From contig NZ_WRXO01000010.1 in the NCBI RefSeq assembly GCF_009758125.1, positions 248,001-312,000 on the forward strand: a stretch of 64,000 nucleotides of DNA. The letters run 5' to 3'. The notes under the pieces are model-generated. The model was not told the DNA's origin. It worked only from the letters and a program-made list of their open reading frames with translations, and ran no database searches. Both the position numbers and the translations under genes were made by a program. Positions 26,900-34,222 of the stretch are shown in pieces. The first letter of the stretch is position 1, and every line of letters begins with the position of its first letter. The stretch is from Chitinophaga oryziterrae. GTDB taxonomy: Bacteria; Bacteroidota; Bacteroidia; Chitinophagales; Chitinophagaceae.

Positions 26900-27032
26900 G
26901 ATTATAGGTTTAGTAAGGTATTAGTTCAAAAATCAAACCACCGGTTATAAGAAGCGGATCTGTCTGGCTAAACAATCTTATCAACACCTGTTTCTACGCA
27001 GCAAATCCACACAACAGCCCACTCTTCCGGCC

Positions 27033-27908
27033 TTATAACTGCCTGATCCTTCTGATCACCTCTCTGTAATAAGCCGGTTTGTCCTTTGCTTCAATATCAA
27101 TCACCTTCACATCATTGGCTGCCAGCATATCCAGTTTGAATTTTGCGCCTTTTACAAATTCCGCCGGAATATAATAATAGAGGGCATTCCTTACCGGAAT
27201 AGTATTCTTCTGAAATTTCTGACGTGCACGGTAAGTCAGTAACCACCACAAATCAGTTTCTACAAAATCCAGCGACAAGCCGAATATATGAATATCCTTT
27301 GTGAAGAACAGGTCCAGCCAGGAATCTTCCCTGATGGGTTCTTTCAGGTGCATACGTCTTACCAGGGATAACTTAGGCGTCTGCGGACTGGAATAGGTAG
27401 TGCCGGACACTACATAGTTCCTCATCTGTTGCAACTGCCCGCCATAATGTTCAAATCCCAGATTAATGCTTAAAGGGTTCTGACAATCCCCATGGATATG
27501 CCAGTAGTGAATGTTATCTACTATGTATTTTCTGAAAATACTGAACACCCTTTCCGTAATGATCCCATCATAGGCAGTTGGTATAACTCCTTCAAGCGTA
27601 AACTCATAATTGGTAGTGAGAATATGTGCCGGTCTTAGACTACGGATCTCTGCATGGATTTCATTAGACTGTATGGCTAGTGTTTTTTTTGCAATAAATG
27701 TTTTTAAATCAGCTTCATTGATATGTGCTTGCCGGATGGCGGTAAGGAAGATTTCTTCGTATAACAACGGGAAAGGCTTCCGGTCGTCCAGTTGCACACT
27801 TCCTTCGGGCAGGCAGAAGTTTACGATATCCTGCAACAGTTCTTTCCAGCTCTGGCCTTTGGAAATGTTGTTGATATCATTGCCTATCAGCAATATCGGA
27901 TTCCTCAT
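27033..27908 (-). CDS. Stand-alone SIR2-like domain protein
   Basis: The 291-residue protein shows SIR2-type features: LLIGNDINN near the N-terminus (nucleotide loop), WKELL, ILTTNYEFTLE with Asn100, HIHGD with His139 and IFGLSLDFVETDLWW (208-222). There is no zinc-ribbon cysteine set, so it belongs to the divergent SIR2-like group often found as NAD-consuming domains in defence systems, not to true deacetylases. It has no transmembrane segment and no partner gene. A housekeeping-type promoter is present upstream. NADase activity is inference. Confidence 0.75.
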   Translation of the reverse strand: MRNPILLIGNDINNISKGQSWKELLQDIVNFCLPEGSVQLDDRKPFPLLYEEIFLTAIRQAHINEADLKTFIAKKTLAIQSNEIHAEIRSLRPAHILTTNYEFTLEGVIPTAYDGIITERVFSIFRKYIVDNIHYWHIHGDCQNPLSINLGFEHYGGQLQQMRNYVVSGTTYSSPQTPKLSLVRRMHLKEPIREDSWLDLFFTKDIHIFGLSLDFVETDLWWLLTYRARQKFQKNTIPVRNALYYYIPAEFVKGAKFKLDMLAANDVKVIDIEAKDKPAYYREVIRRIRQL

Positions 27909-27948
27909 GTCTTAATAGTTTTGGTGTTAACAAGGTCTTTCAATATAA

Positions 27949-27976
27949 CAAATGTAGGCATTGGATACGCATTCAA
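27949..27976 (-). promoter_or_regulatory. Promoter of the SIR2-like gene
   Basis: On the minus strand TTG (complement of 27974-27976), 17 bp, then TACATTTG (complement of 27949-27956). The leader is about 37 nt. Confidence 0.55.
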
Positions 27977-27990
27977 TATACGCAGGAGAT

Positions 27991-28028
27991 AAAACAAAAA
28001 AACCGTCCCGGCTTACGCCGGGACGGTT
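27991..28028 (-). terminator. Terminator of typA
   Basis: Perfect 12-bp GC-rich arms (28001-28012 and 28017-28028) are followed, in the minus direction, by a run of seven T, about 20 bp past the typA stop. Confidence 0.92.
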
Positions 28029-28048
28029 ATATCTTAAGGAAGGATTGA

Positions 28049-29863
28049 TTAGCCTACGCTATCAGCCTTCATTACTTTTTGTTGTCTTTTACGTTCTTCT
28101 TCGTCCAGGATGGTTTTACGCATACGGATGTTGTTTGGCGTAACCTCGATACACTCATCATGCTGGATGTACTCCATACATTCTTCCAGTGTCATCAGGG
28201 TCTTAGGAGCAATGCTGGTAGCACCATCAGTACCACTTGCACGCATGTTGGTCAGTTTCTTTCCTTCATTAGGATTCACTACCAGGTCACCAGGTTTATT
28301 GTTTTCACCGATGATCATGCCTTTATAAACTTCTTCTCCCGGATCTACGAAGAAGAAACCTCTGTCCTGCAGTTTATCAATAGAGTAACCGGTAGTAGTA
28401 CCGTTTTCTTTAGCGATTAACACACCGTTGTTACGGCCGGGAATTGGTCCTTTCCATGGTTTGTAGTCATTGAAACGGTGCGCCATTACTGCTTCACCGG
28501 CAGTACCGGTCAGCATCTGTGTACGTAAACCGATCAGACCACGCGAAGGAATTTCGAATTCCAGATGCTGCATGTCACCTTTGGTTTCCATGATCAGCAT
28601 TTCACCTTTACGACGGGTAACCAGGTCGATCACCTTACTTGCAAACTCCTGAGGTACATCTACCACCAGTGTTTCATAAGGCTCACATTTCTTACCATCT
28701 ACTTCTTTCAGGATTACCTGAGGCTGACCTACAGTCAACTCATATCCTTCACGACGCATAGTTTCGATCAATACACCTAAGTGCAGGATACCACGACCAT
28801 ATACCATGAAGCTATCTGCACTGTCTGTATCCAGCACACGCAGCGCCAGGTTCTTTTCAGTTTCCTTCATCAGGCGGTCACGCAGGTGACGGGATGTAAC
28901 GAACTTACCATCCTTTGCAAAGAAAGGTGAGTTGTTAATGCTGAACAGCATGTTCATCGTTGGCTCATCCACCGGAATGATCGGCAATGCTTCCGGTTCG
29001 TCGAAATCAGCAATGGTATCACCAATACCGAAATCTTCAATACCTACTACTGCACAAATATCTCCTGCTAAAACTTCTGTTACTTTCTTTTTACCCAGCG
29101 CTTCGAATACATACAGTTCACGTACACGGGTCTTCTTGATAGTACCATCTGCCTTCATAAGAGAAACAGGCTGGTTTTCCTTGATAGAACCACGTGCTAT
29201 TCTTCCTACAGCGATACGGCCAAGGAATGTAGAGTAATCCAGTGATGTGATCTGCAATTGCAGGGTACCTTCAGCGATCTTAGGTTCCGGAACATATTTC
29301 AGGATACCATCGATCAGTGGGGTAATATCTTCGCTTTGTGTTAATGAATCGTTGAACCAGCCATTCTTACCTGAACCATAATAGGTTGGGAAATTAAGCT
29401 GTTCTTCTGTAGCATCCAGGTTGAAGAATAATTCAAATACTGAATCGTGTACTTCGTCAGGACGGCAGTTTGCCTTATCCACTTTGTTGATAACAACAAT
29501 TGGTTTCAGGTTCAGTGCTAATGCTTTCTGCAGAACGAAACGGGTCTGAGGCATTGGGCCTTCAAAGGCATCCACCAGCAATATTACGCCGTCTGCCATT
29601 TTCAACACCCTTTCAACCTCACCGCCGAAGTCGGCGTGACCAGGGGTGTCTATCACATTGATCTTCACACCTTTGTATTGAACAGAAGCGTTTTTACTGA
29701 AGATGGTGATACCACGTTCTCTTTCCAGGTCATTACTGTCCATTATCAGCTCACCTGTTTCCTGGTTATCACGGAAAACGTTAGTGTGATGGAGGATCTT
29801 ATCAACCAGGGTAGTCTTACCGTGGTCTACGTGCGCAATAATTGCTATGTTACGGATATTCAT
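28049..29863 (-). CDS. typA: Translational GTPase TypA/BipA
   Basis: The 604-residue protein has the family length. G motifs are AHVDHGKT at 10-17, DTPGH at 72-76 and NKVD at 126-129, followed by EF-G-like beta-barrel and C-terminal domains with RSRGLIG-type sequence (PSRGLIGLRTQML). It binds ribosomes and supports growth under cold and other stress and 50S assembly. It is a single-gene unit with its own promoter and terminator. Confidence 0.95.
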   Translation of the reverse strand: MNIRNIAIIAHVDHGKTTLVDKILHHTNVFRDNQETGELIMDSNDLERERGITIFSKNASVQYKGVKINVIDTPGHADFGGEVERVLKMADGVILLVDAFEGPMPQTRFVLQKALALNLKPIVVINKVDKANCRPDEVHDSVFELFFNLDATEEQLNFPTYYGSGKNGWFNDSLTQSEDITPLIDGILKYVPEPKIAEGTLQLQITSLDYSTFLGRIAVGRIARGSIKENQPVSLMKADGTIKKTRVRELYVFEALGKKKVTEVLAGDICAVVGIEDFGIGDTIADFDEPEALPIIPVDEPTMNMLFSINNSPFFAKDGKFVTSRHLRDRLMKETEKNLALRVLDTDSADSFMVYGRGILHLGVLIETMRREGYELTVGQPQVILKEVDGKKCEPYETLVVDVPQEFASKVIDLVTRRKGEMLIMETKGDMQHLEFEIPSRGLIGLRTQMLTGTAGEAVMAHRFNDYKPWKGPIPGRNNGVLIAKENGTTTGYSIDKLQDRGFFFVDPGEEVYKGMIIGENNKPGDLVVNPNEGKKLTNMRASGTDGATSIAPKTLMTLEECMEYIQHDECIEVTPNNIRMRKTILDEEERKRQQKVMKADSVG

Positions 29864-29918
29864 AAATCTTGTTAAAATGATTCTGGCTGACGACGAAACG
29901 TCAGGCCAAAAGAAGGCG

Positions 29919-29926
29919 CAAAGTTA
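29919..29926 (-). promoter_or_regulatory. -7 element of typA
   Basis: TAACTTTG on the minus strand is an exact TAnnTTTG match, with a leader of about 50 nt and no clear -33 TTG. Confidence 0.5.
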
Positions 29927-30110
29927 CAACAAAATGTGGAAAAAAGGGGGATAAGATCTTAAATAATTGTGATCAATGTGTTAACGCGGAAGTTTATCAT
30001 TCAATCTGCTGATTAGTAATGGATTATATAATTTATCGGTAGCGTCTGCTTTGACCGGTACTATATTAATCTCCATAAATCATGACCTGAGTTACTGATA
30101 TAGTCTTGAA

Positions 30111-30203
30111 CAGGAACAAAACAGGTTTATCCTCCGTTTATCCTCCGTTAAAAAACGGAGGATAAACGGAGGATAAACCTGTTTTGTTCCTGCTTTGTTC
30201 CTG
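30111..30203. repeat. Perfect 39-bp inverted repeat built of 11-bp tandem units
   Basis: The arms 30111-30149 and 30154-30192 are exact reverse complements with a 4-nt loop (30150-30153). Inside each arm the 11-mer TTTATCCTCCG occurs twice in tandem (30126-30136 and 30137-30147; mirrored in the right arm). The outer part carries TTTGTTCCTG, and a second copy follows just outside the right arm (30194-30203), again at 11-bp period. It begins about 26 bp past the patatin stop. The stem is far longer than a terminator, and no T-run follows on the minus strand. Confidence 0.9.
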
Positions 30204-30228
30204 TTTTGAAGCCGGTAAGGTACTATCC

Positions 30229-32460
30229 TTATTGTTTTATCAAATGCATCACACTATCAAATAATTGCTGATTCGCGGGATTATCCAGCGCTCCTGCAAT
30301 ATCTATCTTTTCCCTGGACGTAAGGTGCAGGCTCAATGCTGCCGACCTATCTTCCTTCTGCGGTACATACTGGAAAATGATCCGGTTTAACTTCCCGGGG
30401 AAATACCCCTGCAGGTAGGTCAATTCATTATCCTGTACAAAATCCTGCATAGCACTCCAATGCTGCTGCATGGTGAATAAAGGGTCAAACATCATATCAC
30501 TCAGCTGCATGGTCTGTTTTATCCCCCCGATATCATTTTTCCTTGTATCCCTGATCTGTATATACACGACACCACTGGTATTCTCATTAATCCAATCCCG
30601 GAATGTATGCAGGAAACGCATAGAGGTCTCCTGTCCAAAGTTATCACGGATTCCCGCATCCATTACGTCCACAATAGGATCGCTGGGCAGGAAAACATTG
30701 GGTAATACATAAGGGAAGGTAGCGCACATACGGATAGCGCTGGTCACCCGCATATTCATGGCCCCCTGACCGGCAAAATATTCCCCGAAATCCACGCCGT
30801 CCACATCCTGGAACCCTGGCTTGGCGGGACTATACTCCGGCGCACACAAGTAACTCACCGGCTGGGGAGAGATAATCAGCCTGCGCCCGTCTGCATTAAT
30901 AGTAGCCGTCCATATCAGCATCGGAATGATTGCTTTCTGCTCCGGTTCCATGTAGTAGCCCAGTGTTTTGGCCAGCACATTATCCGTATTGGTATTCAAC
31001 TGCATTTCAAATGCATATCCCCGGTCTTTTGCGTACCGGTTATCCCCTATCTTAAAACTCCTGAAAGGCGTGATAAAATCATTTACTGCAAGAGAGGTAA
31101 ATACAGGGTTCAGCAAATCCCTTGCCGTTCGCTCTGTATAAATGCTATCATGTAAGTTGATCTGTTTCCCCTGTTGTTTTTCAAGGTAAAGCGCCCTGAA
31201 ATAAGAAGCCCCTATCATTCCCCCGGAAGCGCCCGTCATCAGAAAAGTATGATTCATCAGGTCGCCATGCATCAGCGTATCCAGACGCTGCAATACGTTC
31301 ATGCTCCAGGTGGCGGCACGTAACCCTCCACCGCTGCAGTTAACAACGATCAGCTTAGGCTTTTTCCCTGCCGGGAAACGGGCCTTCCAGTTTTCAAGGA
31401 TCTTCAGCGTCTCCAGTTTGTCTTTAGCAGCGCGTTCTAAGGTGAAAAACTGTTGCAGAGACGTTACGCTATAGGAAGGCCTGCCACTCTTTTCCTGGTA
31501 ATTAAGCCCGTAGCCTTTATTGCGATTATCTACAAGGTTATGCTTCACCATCCAGTTAAGTCCTAACAACATTACCAGCACCATTGGTATTGCCCAGCTT
31601 TGCAACAGGTAAGCGTAAGCGCCTGCCACTCCTATCAGGAACGCAAAAAAGATCATCACATTCGCCCCTGCCGGAATACGGAAAAAGGAATGGTCCATCA
31701 TATAAGCCAGGAAAACGAGGAACAACAATGCGCAGCCTACTGTAATCATGGCGGCAAAGTGATGTTGTTTCAGGATACTATCGAGGTAATGCTTGTTGTA
31801 ATGCTCCACATTCCTTGCCCGGCGCATTTTCCAGGGGGAATTAAAGTAATTATGCACCGTCAGGGCGTTCTCATCTTTCTCCTGTGTGGGCTTAAGGACG
31901 GTACGCACGAAATTGCGGGTATTCCCGAATTTCTTACCCAGCCGGCGACCGATGTTCTTATCTGCATTAAAGAAATAGAAAAAAGAGAAGACGATGACGA
32001 ACAGGTATCCGCAGATAAACCCTTCCGCCAGTAATAATATTTCCGGCACTGTACTTAGCTGCTGATAACGCTGGTACTCCCAACCCCGGTATATCAGGTT
32101 CCCCATGAAAGCAAGCGGGAAAATAGAGTTATTGAGACAATATTTGAAGAACGGCTGAGTCGTAGTAGCCAGGAATTTGAAACGACCGGTATGCAGGATG
32201 AAGGTGGTGATATTCCAGCTCATGGCAAACAGCCCTGTAGACAACCCCAGAATAGTAGTGCTGTAGAAATTTACTTTACCCAGGTATTCCGGCGCCAGAA
32301 AGAGCGCATCACCTCCAAATACCTTAGCAAAGTTGCCGTTCACTGTACTAAAAAGTATCGCCCAGAAAATAAGCAATACCTGGTACTTGCGAAAATGCAG
32401 CAATAACAGTTGTATCGGGAAGGAATAATAGATCTTTACCAGCAGAAGTTTCACTTTCAT
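30229..32460 (-). CDS. Patatin-like phospholipase with N-terminal multi-spanning membrane domain
   Basis: The protein has 743 residues. The first ~310 hold about six hydrophobic segments (near 28-45, 65-90, 112-122, 140-163, 236-254 and 266-305). The C-terminal part is a patatin domain: CSGGGLRAATW oxyanion loop (375-385), GASGG with nucleophile Ser412, SAIRMCATFPYVLP and DAGIRDNFG with catalytic Asp601 (DG replaced by DA). Such enzymes hydrolyse acyl esters of membrane lipids. The fused membrane domain is not typical of classical patatins. A near-match -7 element (TAAGTTTA) lies 18 bp before the ATG, and ctaA is 60 bp upstream. Confidence 0.8.
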   Translation of the reverse strand: MKVKLLLVKIYYSFPIQLLLLHFRKYQVLLIFWAILFSTVNGNFAKVFGGDALFLAPEYLGKVNFYSTTILGLSTGLFAMSWNITTFILHTGRFKFLATTTQPFFKYCLNNSIFPLAFMGNLIYRGWEYQRYQQLSTVPEILLLAEGFICGYLFVIVFSFFYFFNADKNIGRRLGKKFGNTRNFVRTVLKPTQEKDENALTVHNYFNSPWKMRRARNVEHYNKHYLDSILKQHHFAAMITVGCALLFLVFLAYMMDHSFFRIPAGANVMIFFAFLIGVAGAYAYLLQSWAIPMVLVMLLGLNWMVKHNLVDNRNKGYGLNYQEKSGRPSYSVTSLQQFFTLERAAKDKLETLKILENWKARFPAGKKPKLIVVNCSGGGLRAATWSMNVLQRLDTLMHGDLMNHTFLMTGASGGMIGASYFRALYLEKQQGKQINLHDSIYTERTARDLLNPVFTSLAVNDFITPFRSFKIGDNRYAKDRGYAFEMQLNTNTDNVLAKTLGYYMEPEQKAIIPMLIWTATINADGRRLIISPQPVSYLCAPEYSPAKPGFQDVDGVDFGEYFAGQGAMNMRVTSAIRMCATFPYVLPNVFLPSDPIVDVMDAGIRDNFGQETSMRFLHTFRDWINENTSGVVYIQIRDTRKNDIGGIKQTMQLSDMMFDPLFTMQQHWSAMQDFVQDNELTYLQGYFPGKLNRIIFQYVPQKEDRSAALSLHLTSREKIDIAGALDNPANQQLFDSVMHLIKQ

Positions 32461-32520
32461 CCGTAACGCAATTACAACTAAACTTACGAAAAATTGTAAT
32501 ATGCGACTGGCCGGAACTAA

Positions 32521-33567
32521 TTATCTTACGCGGGCACGACTGAGAAATAAAGTCCATAAGAGCGACAGTAGCAGCATCATACCAGTAAACTGATGTAAAA
32601 TTGCGAGCAACATCGGAATTTTCACCTGACTGCCCAGCAATGTCAGCACCCCTAACATTACCTGTAATAATACCAGCATCAAGGGTAAGTAACGGACCCT
32701 GTGTAAAAGACTATGTTCAGGTGTTTCAGCAGCTTTCCACCACCAGATGGTTACCAGGATGGCAATAATATAGGCCAGTCCGCGGTGAATGAATTGTATG
32801 GTGATCTGATTTTGGGTGATGTTCCACAGGAAACTGTTATGCGAGAACATATTGCCTGGTACCCACATTCCATTGATATCCGGCCAGGTATTGGCAGCCA
32901 GCGCAGCATGCAGTCCGGCCATAAAAGCGCCATATATCAGTTGTAATGTAAGCAGCCCCAATATCCATATGTTCAAACGGGCCAGACGCGGCCGGGATAA
33001 TATTTCAGTTCCGGGTGTACTTAATTTAAGTGCAAACCAAAGTGTATAACAAGCGAGGATAAGGGCTGCAATAAAATGGATTGCCAGCTTAATATGATCT
33101 ACATACAGGTTTTCAATGTTTAGTCCGCTCTTCACCATGTACCAGCCAATAACACCCTGTAATCCACCCAGCAGAAACAGTATGATCATAGGTTTCACCA
33201 TGGTACGGTCAATCATCTTCCTCATCAGGAAGTAAACGAACGGTACAGAGAACACTACACTCAATGCCCTTGCCCACTCGCGGTGCAACCATTCCCAGAG
33301 GAAAATCCCCTTAAAATCAGAGAGCGTAAAATGATTGTTCAGAAACTTGAACTGTGCGATCTCTTTATAACCGTCAAAAGCCTTTTGCCAGGCTTCTTCA
33401 CTCATTGGAGGCAGCGCCCCCATCAGCGGGTCCCATTCTGTAATAGACAATCCTGAACCGGTCAGCCTGGTAATTCCCCCAAGTAATACCTGGATAATGA
33501 TCATTCCCACTCCTACATAGAGCCAGATTGCTATCAGTCGTTGCTTTTGTAATGTTGAAGTTCCCAT
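32521..33567 (-). CDS. ctaA: Heme A synthase, COX15/CtaA family
   Basis: I use the ATG complementary to 33565-33567 (MGTSTLQKQ), giving 348 residues; an ATG 12 bp earlier overlaps the -7 element. The protein has eight membrane segments with LLGGITRLTGSGLSITEWDP near the N-terminus and conserved heme-ligand histidines in EWLHREWARAL, VDHIKLAIHF, QFIHRGLAY and ILHQFTGM. It oxidises heme O to heme A for cytochrome oxidase. No ctaB or cox gene is in the window, which is unusual but not rare. Confidence 0.9.
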   Translation of the reverse strand: MGTSTLQKQRLIAIWLYVGVGMIIIQVLLGGITRLTGSGLSITEWDPLMGALPPMSEEAWQKAFDGYKEIAQFKFLNNHFTLSDFKGIFLWEWLHREWARALSVVFSVPFVYFLMRKMIDRTMVKPMIILFLLGGLQGVIGWYMVKSGLNIENLYVDHIKLAIHFIAALILACYTLWFALKLSTPGTEILSRPRLARLNIWILGLLTLQLIYGAFMAGLHAALAANTWPDINGMWVPGNMFSHNSFLWNITQNQITIQFIHRGLAYIIAILVTIWWWKAAETPEHSLLHRVRYLPLMLVLLQVMLGVLTLLGSQVKIPMLLAILHQFTGMMLLLSLLWTLFLSRARVR

Positions 33568-33576
33568 AAACGCCAG

Positions 33577-33584
33577 CAAAGGTA
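33577..33584 (-). promoter_or_regulatory. -7 element of ctaA, close to the start codon
   Basis: TACCTTTG on the minus strand ends 9 bp before the chosen ATG, so the leader should be about 6 nt. It sets the start at 33567 rather than 33579. Confidence 0.55.
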
Positions 33585-33726
33585 GGGAATGTCAATTAAT
33601 CCTTTCTTAACATGTCGGTAATATTCAGTTAACCTTAGGCATAGATCTTTGCGGCGAAATAAGGAACCATTGTATTAGCTAATACGGCCCTAAACATCAA
33701 AACATAATCACACAAAAAAACTTTGT

Positions 33727-34143
33727 ATGAAACACATACTGGTATTGGTAGCTATCCTGCTGAGCCTCTCATCCGTTAACGCCCAGGAAAACACATATGC
33801 TTACAACGAAAAAGCCTCTTTCATTAAGGATGAAACGCCTGTTGCAGCAGCATCTTTCAAACTGGAAATTGCCAAATTAGATCAGGAAGACCTCGTTTTC
33901 CGCATAACAGTTGAAAATCCCGGATCAGAAAAGGTGATCCTCAGCATAAAAGATGCAAACAATGTAGTACTCCACCAGGAGTCCCTTCCGGCTACCCTTG
34001 TTTACAAGGCTAAGTTCAACCTGCAGGGACTGGAAGACGGTAACTATACTTTCGAGATCAGGAAAGGGAAAACTAAACTGGCAGAAAAATCAATAGACAT
34101 AAGAACAGAAACAAGTATTAACCGAACAGTATCCGTACAGTAA
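33727..34143 (+). CDS. Secreted protein of unknown function with a single beta-sandwich domain
   Basis: The 138-residue protein has a signal peptide (1-20, ending VNAQ). The mature part alternates short strands and has an EDGNYTFEIRKGKTKLAEKS segment, like the C-terminal strands of Bacteroidota secreted beta-sandwich domains (DUF3244 or sorting-domain-like). I do not recognise a specific family. It is monocistronic, diverging from ctaA. Confidence 0.7.
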   Translation: MKHILVLVAILLSLSSVNAQENTYAYNEKASFIKDETPVAAASFKLEIAKLDQEDLVFRITVENPGSEKVILSIKDANNVVLHQESLPATLVYKAKFNLQGLEDGNYTFEIRKGKTKLAEKSIDIRTETSINRTVSVQ

Positions 34144-34160
34144 GATATTAATACTAAAAA

Positions 34161-34209
34161 AATAGCGCCAGGTGAATGGCTTTTACAGCATATTTCACCT
34201 GGCGCTATT
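34161..34209. terminator. Terminator between convergent genes 33727 and 34223
   Basis: Perfect 16-bp arms (34161-34176 and 34194-34209) with a 17-nt loop sit between two convergent stops. An A-run precedes the left arm, giving T-rich sequence in the minus direction. Confidence 0.8.
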
Positions 34210-34222
34210 GACTATTTAAGCC

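Larger units (their letters stand above)
29864..30228. other. 364-bp intergenic region between typA and the patatin gene
   Basis: No coding sequence is supported here. From right to left on the minus strand it holds the large palindrome (30111-30192), about 180 bp of AT-rich sequence without recognisable motifs, and the typA -7 element TAACTTTG (complement of 29919-29926), about 55 nt before the typA ATG. Confidence 0.7.

Noticed and set aside
27033..29863. A two-gene defence island of SIR2-like protein plus typA
   Set aside because: typA is a conserved housekeeping GTPase with its own promoter and terminator, so no island is supported.
30111..30192. The large palindrome as an ordinary rho-independent terminator
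   Set aside because: The stem is 39 bp, is not followed by a T-run on the minus strand, and has internal tandem repeats, none of which fits a normal terminator.
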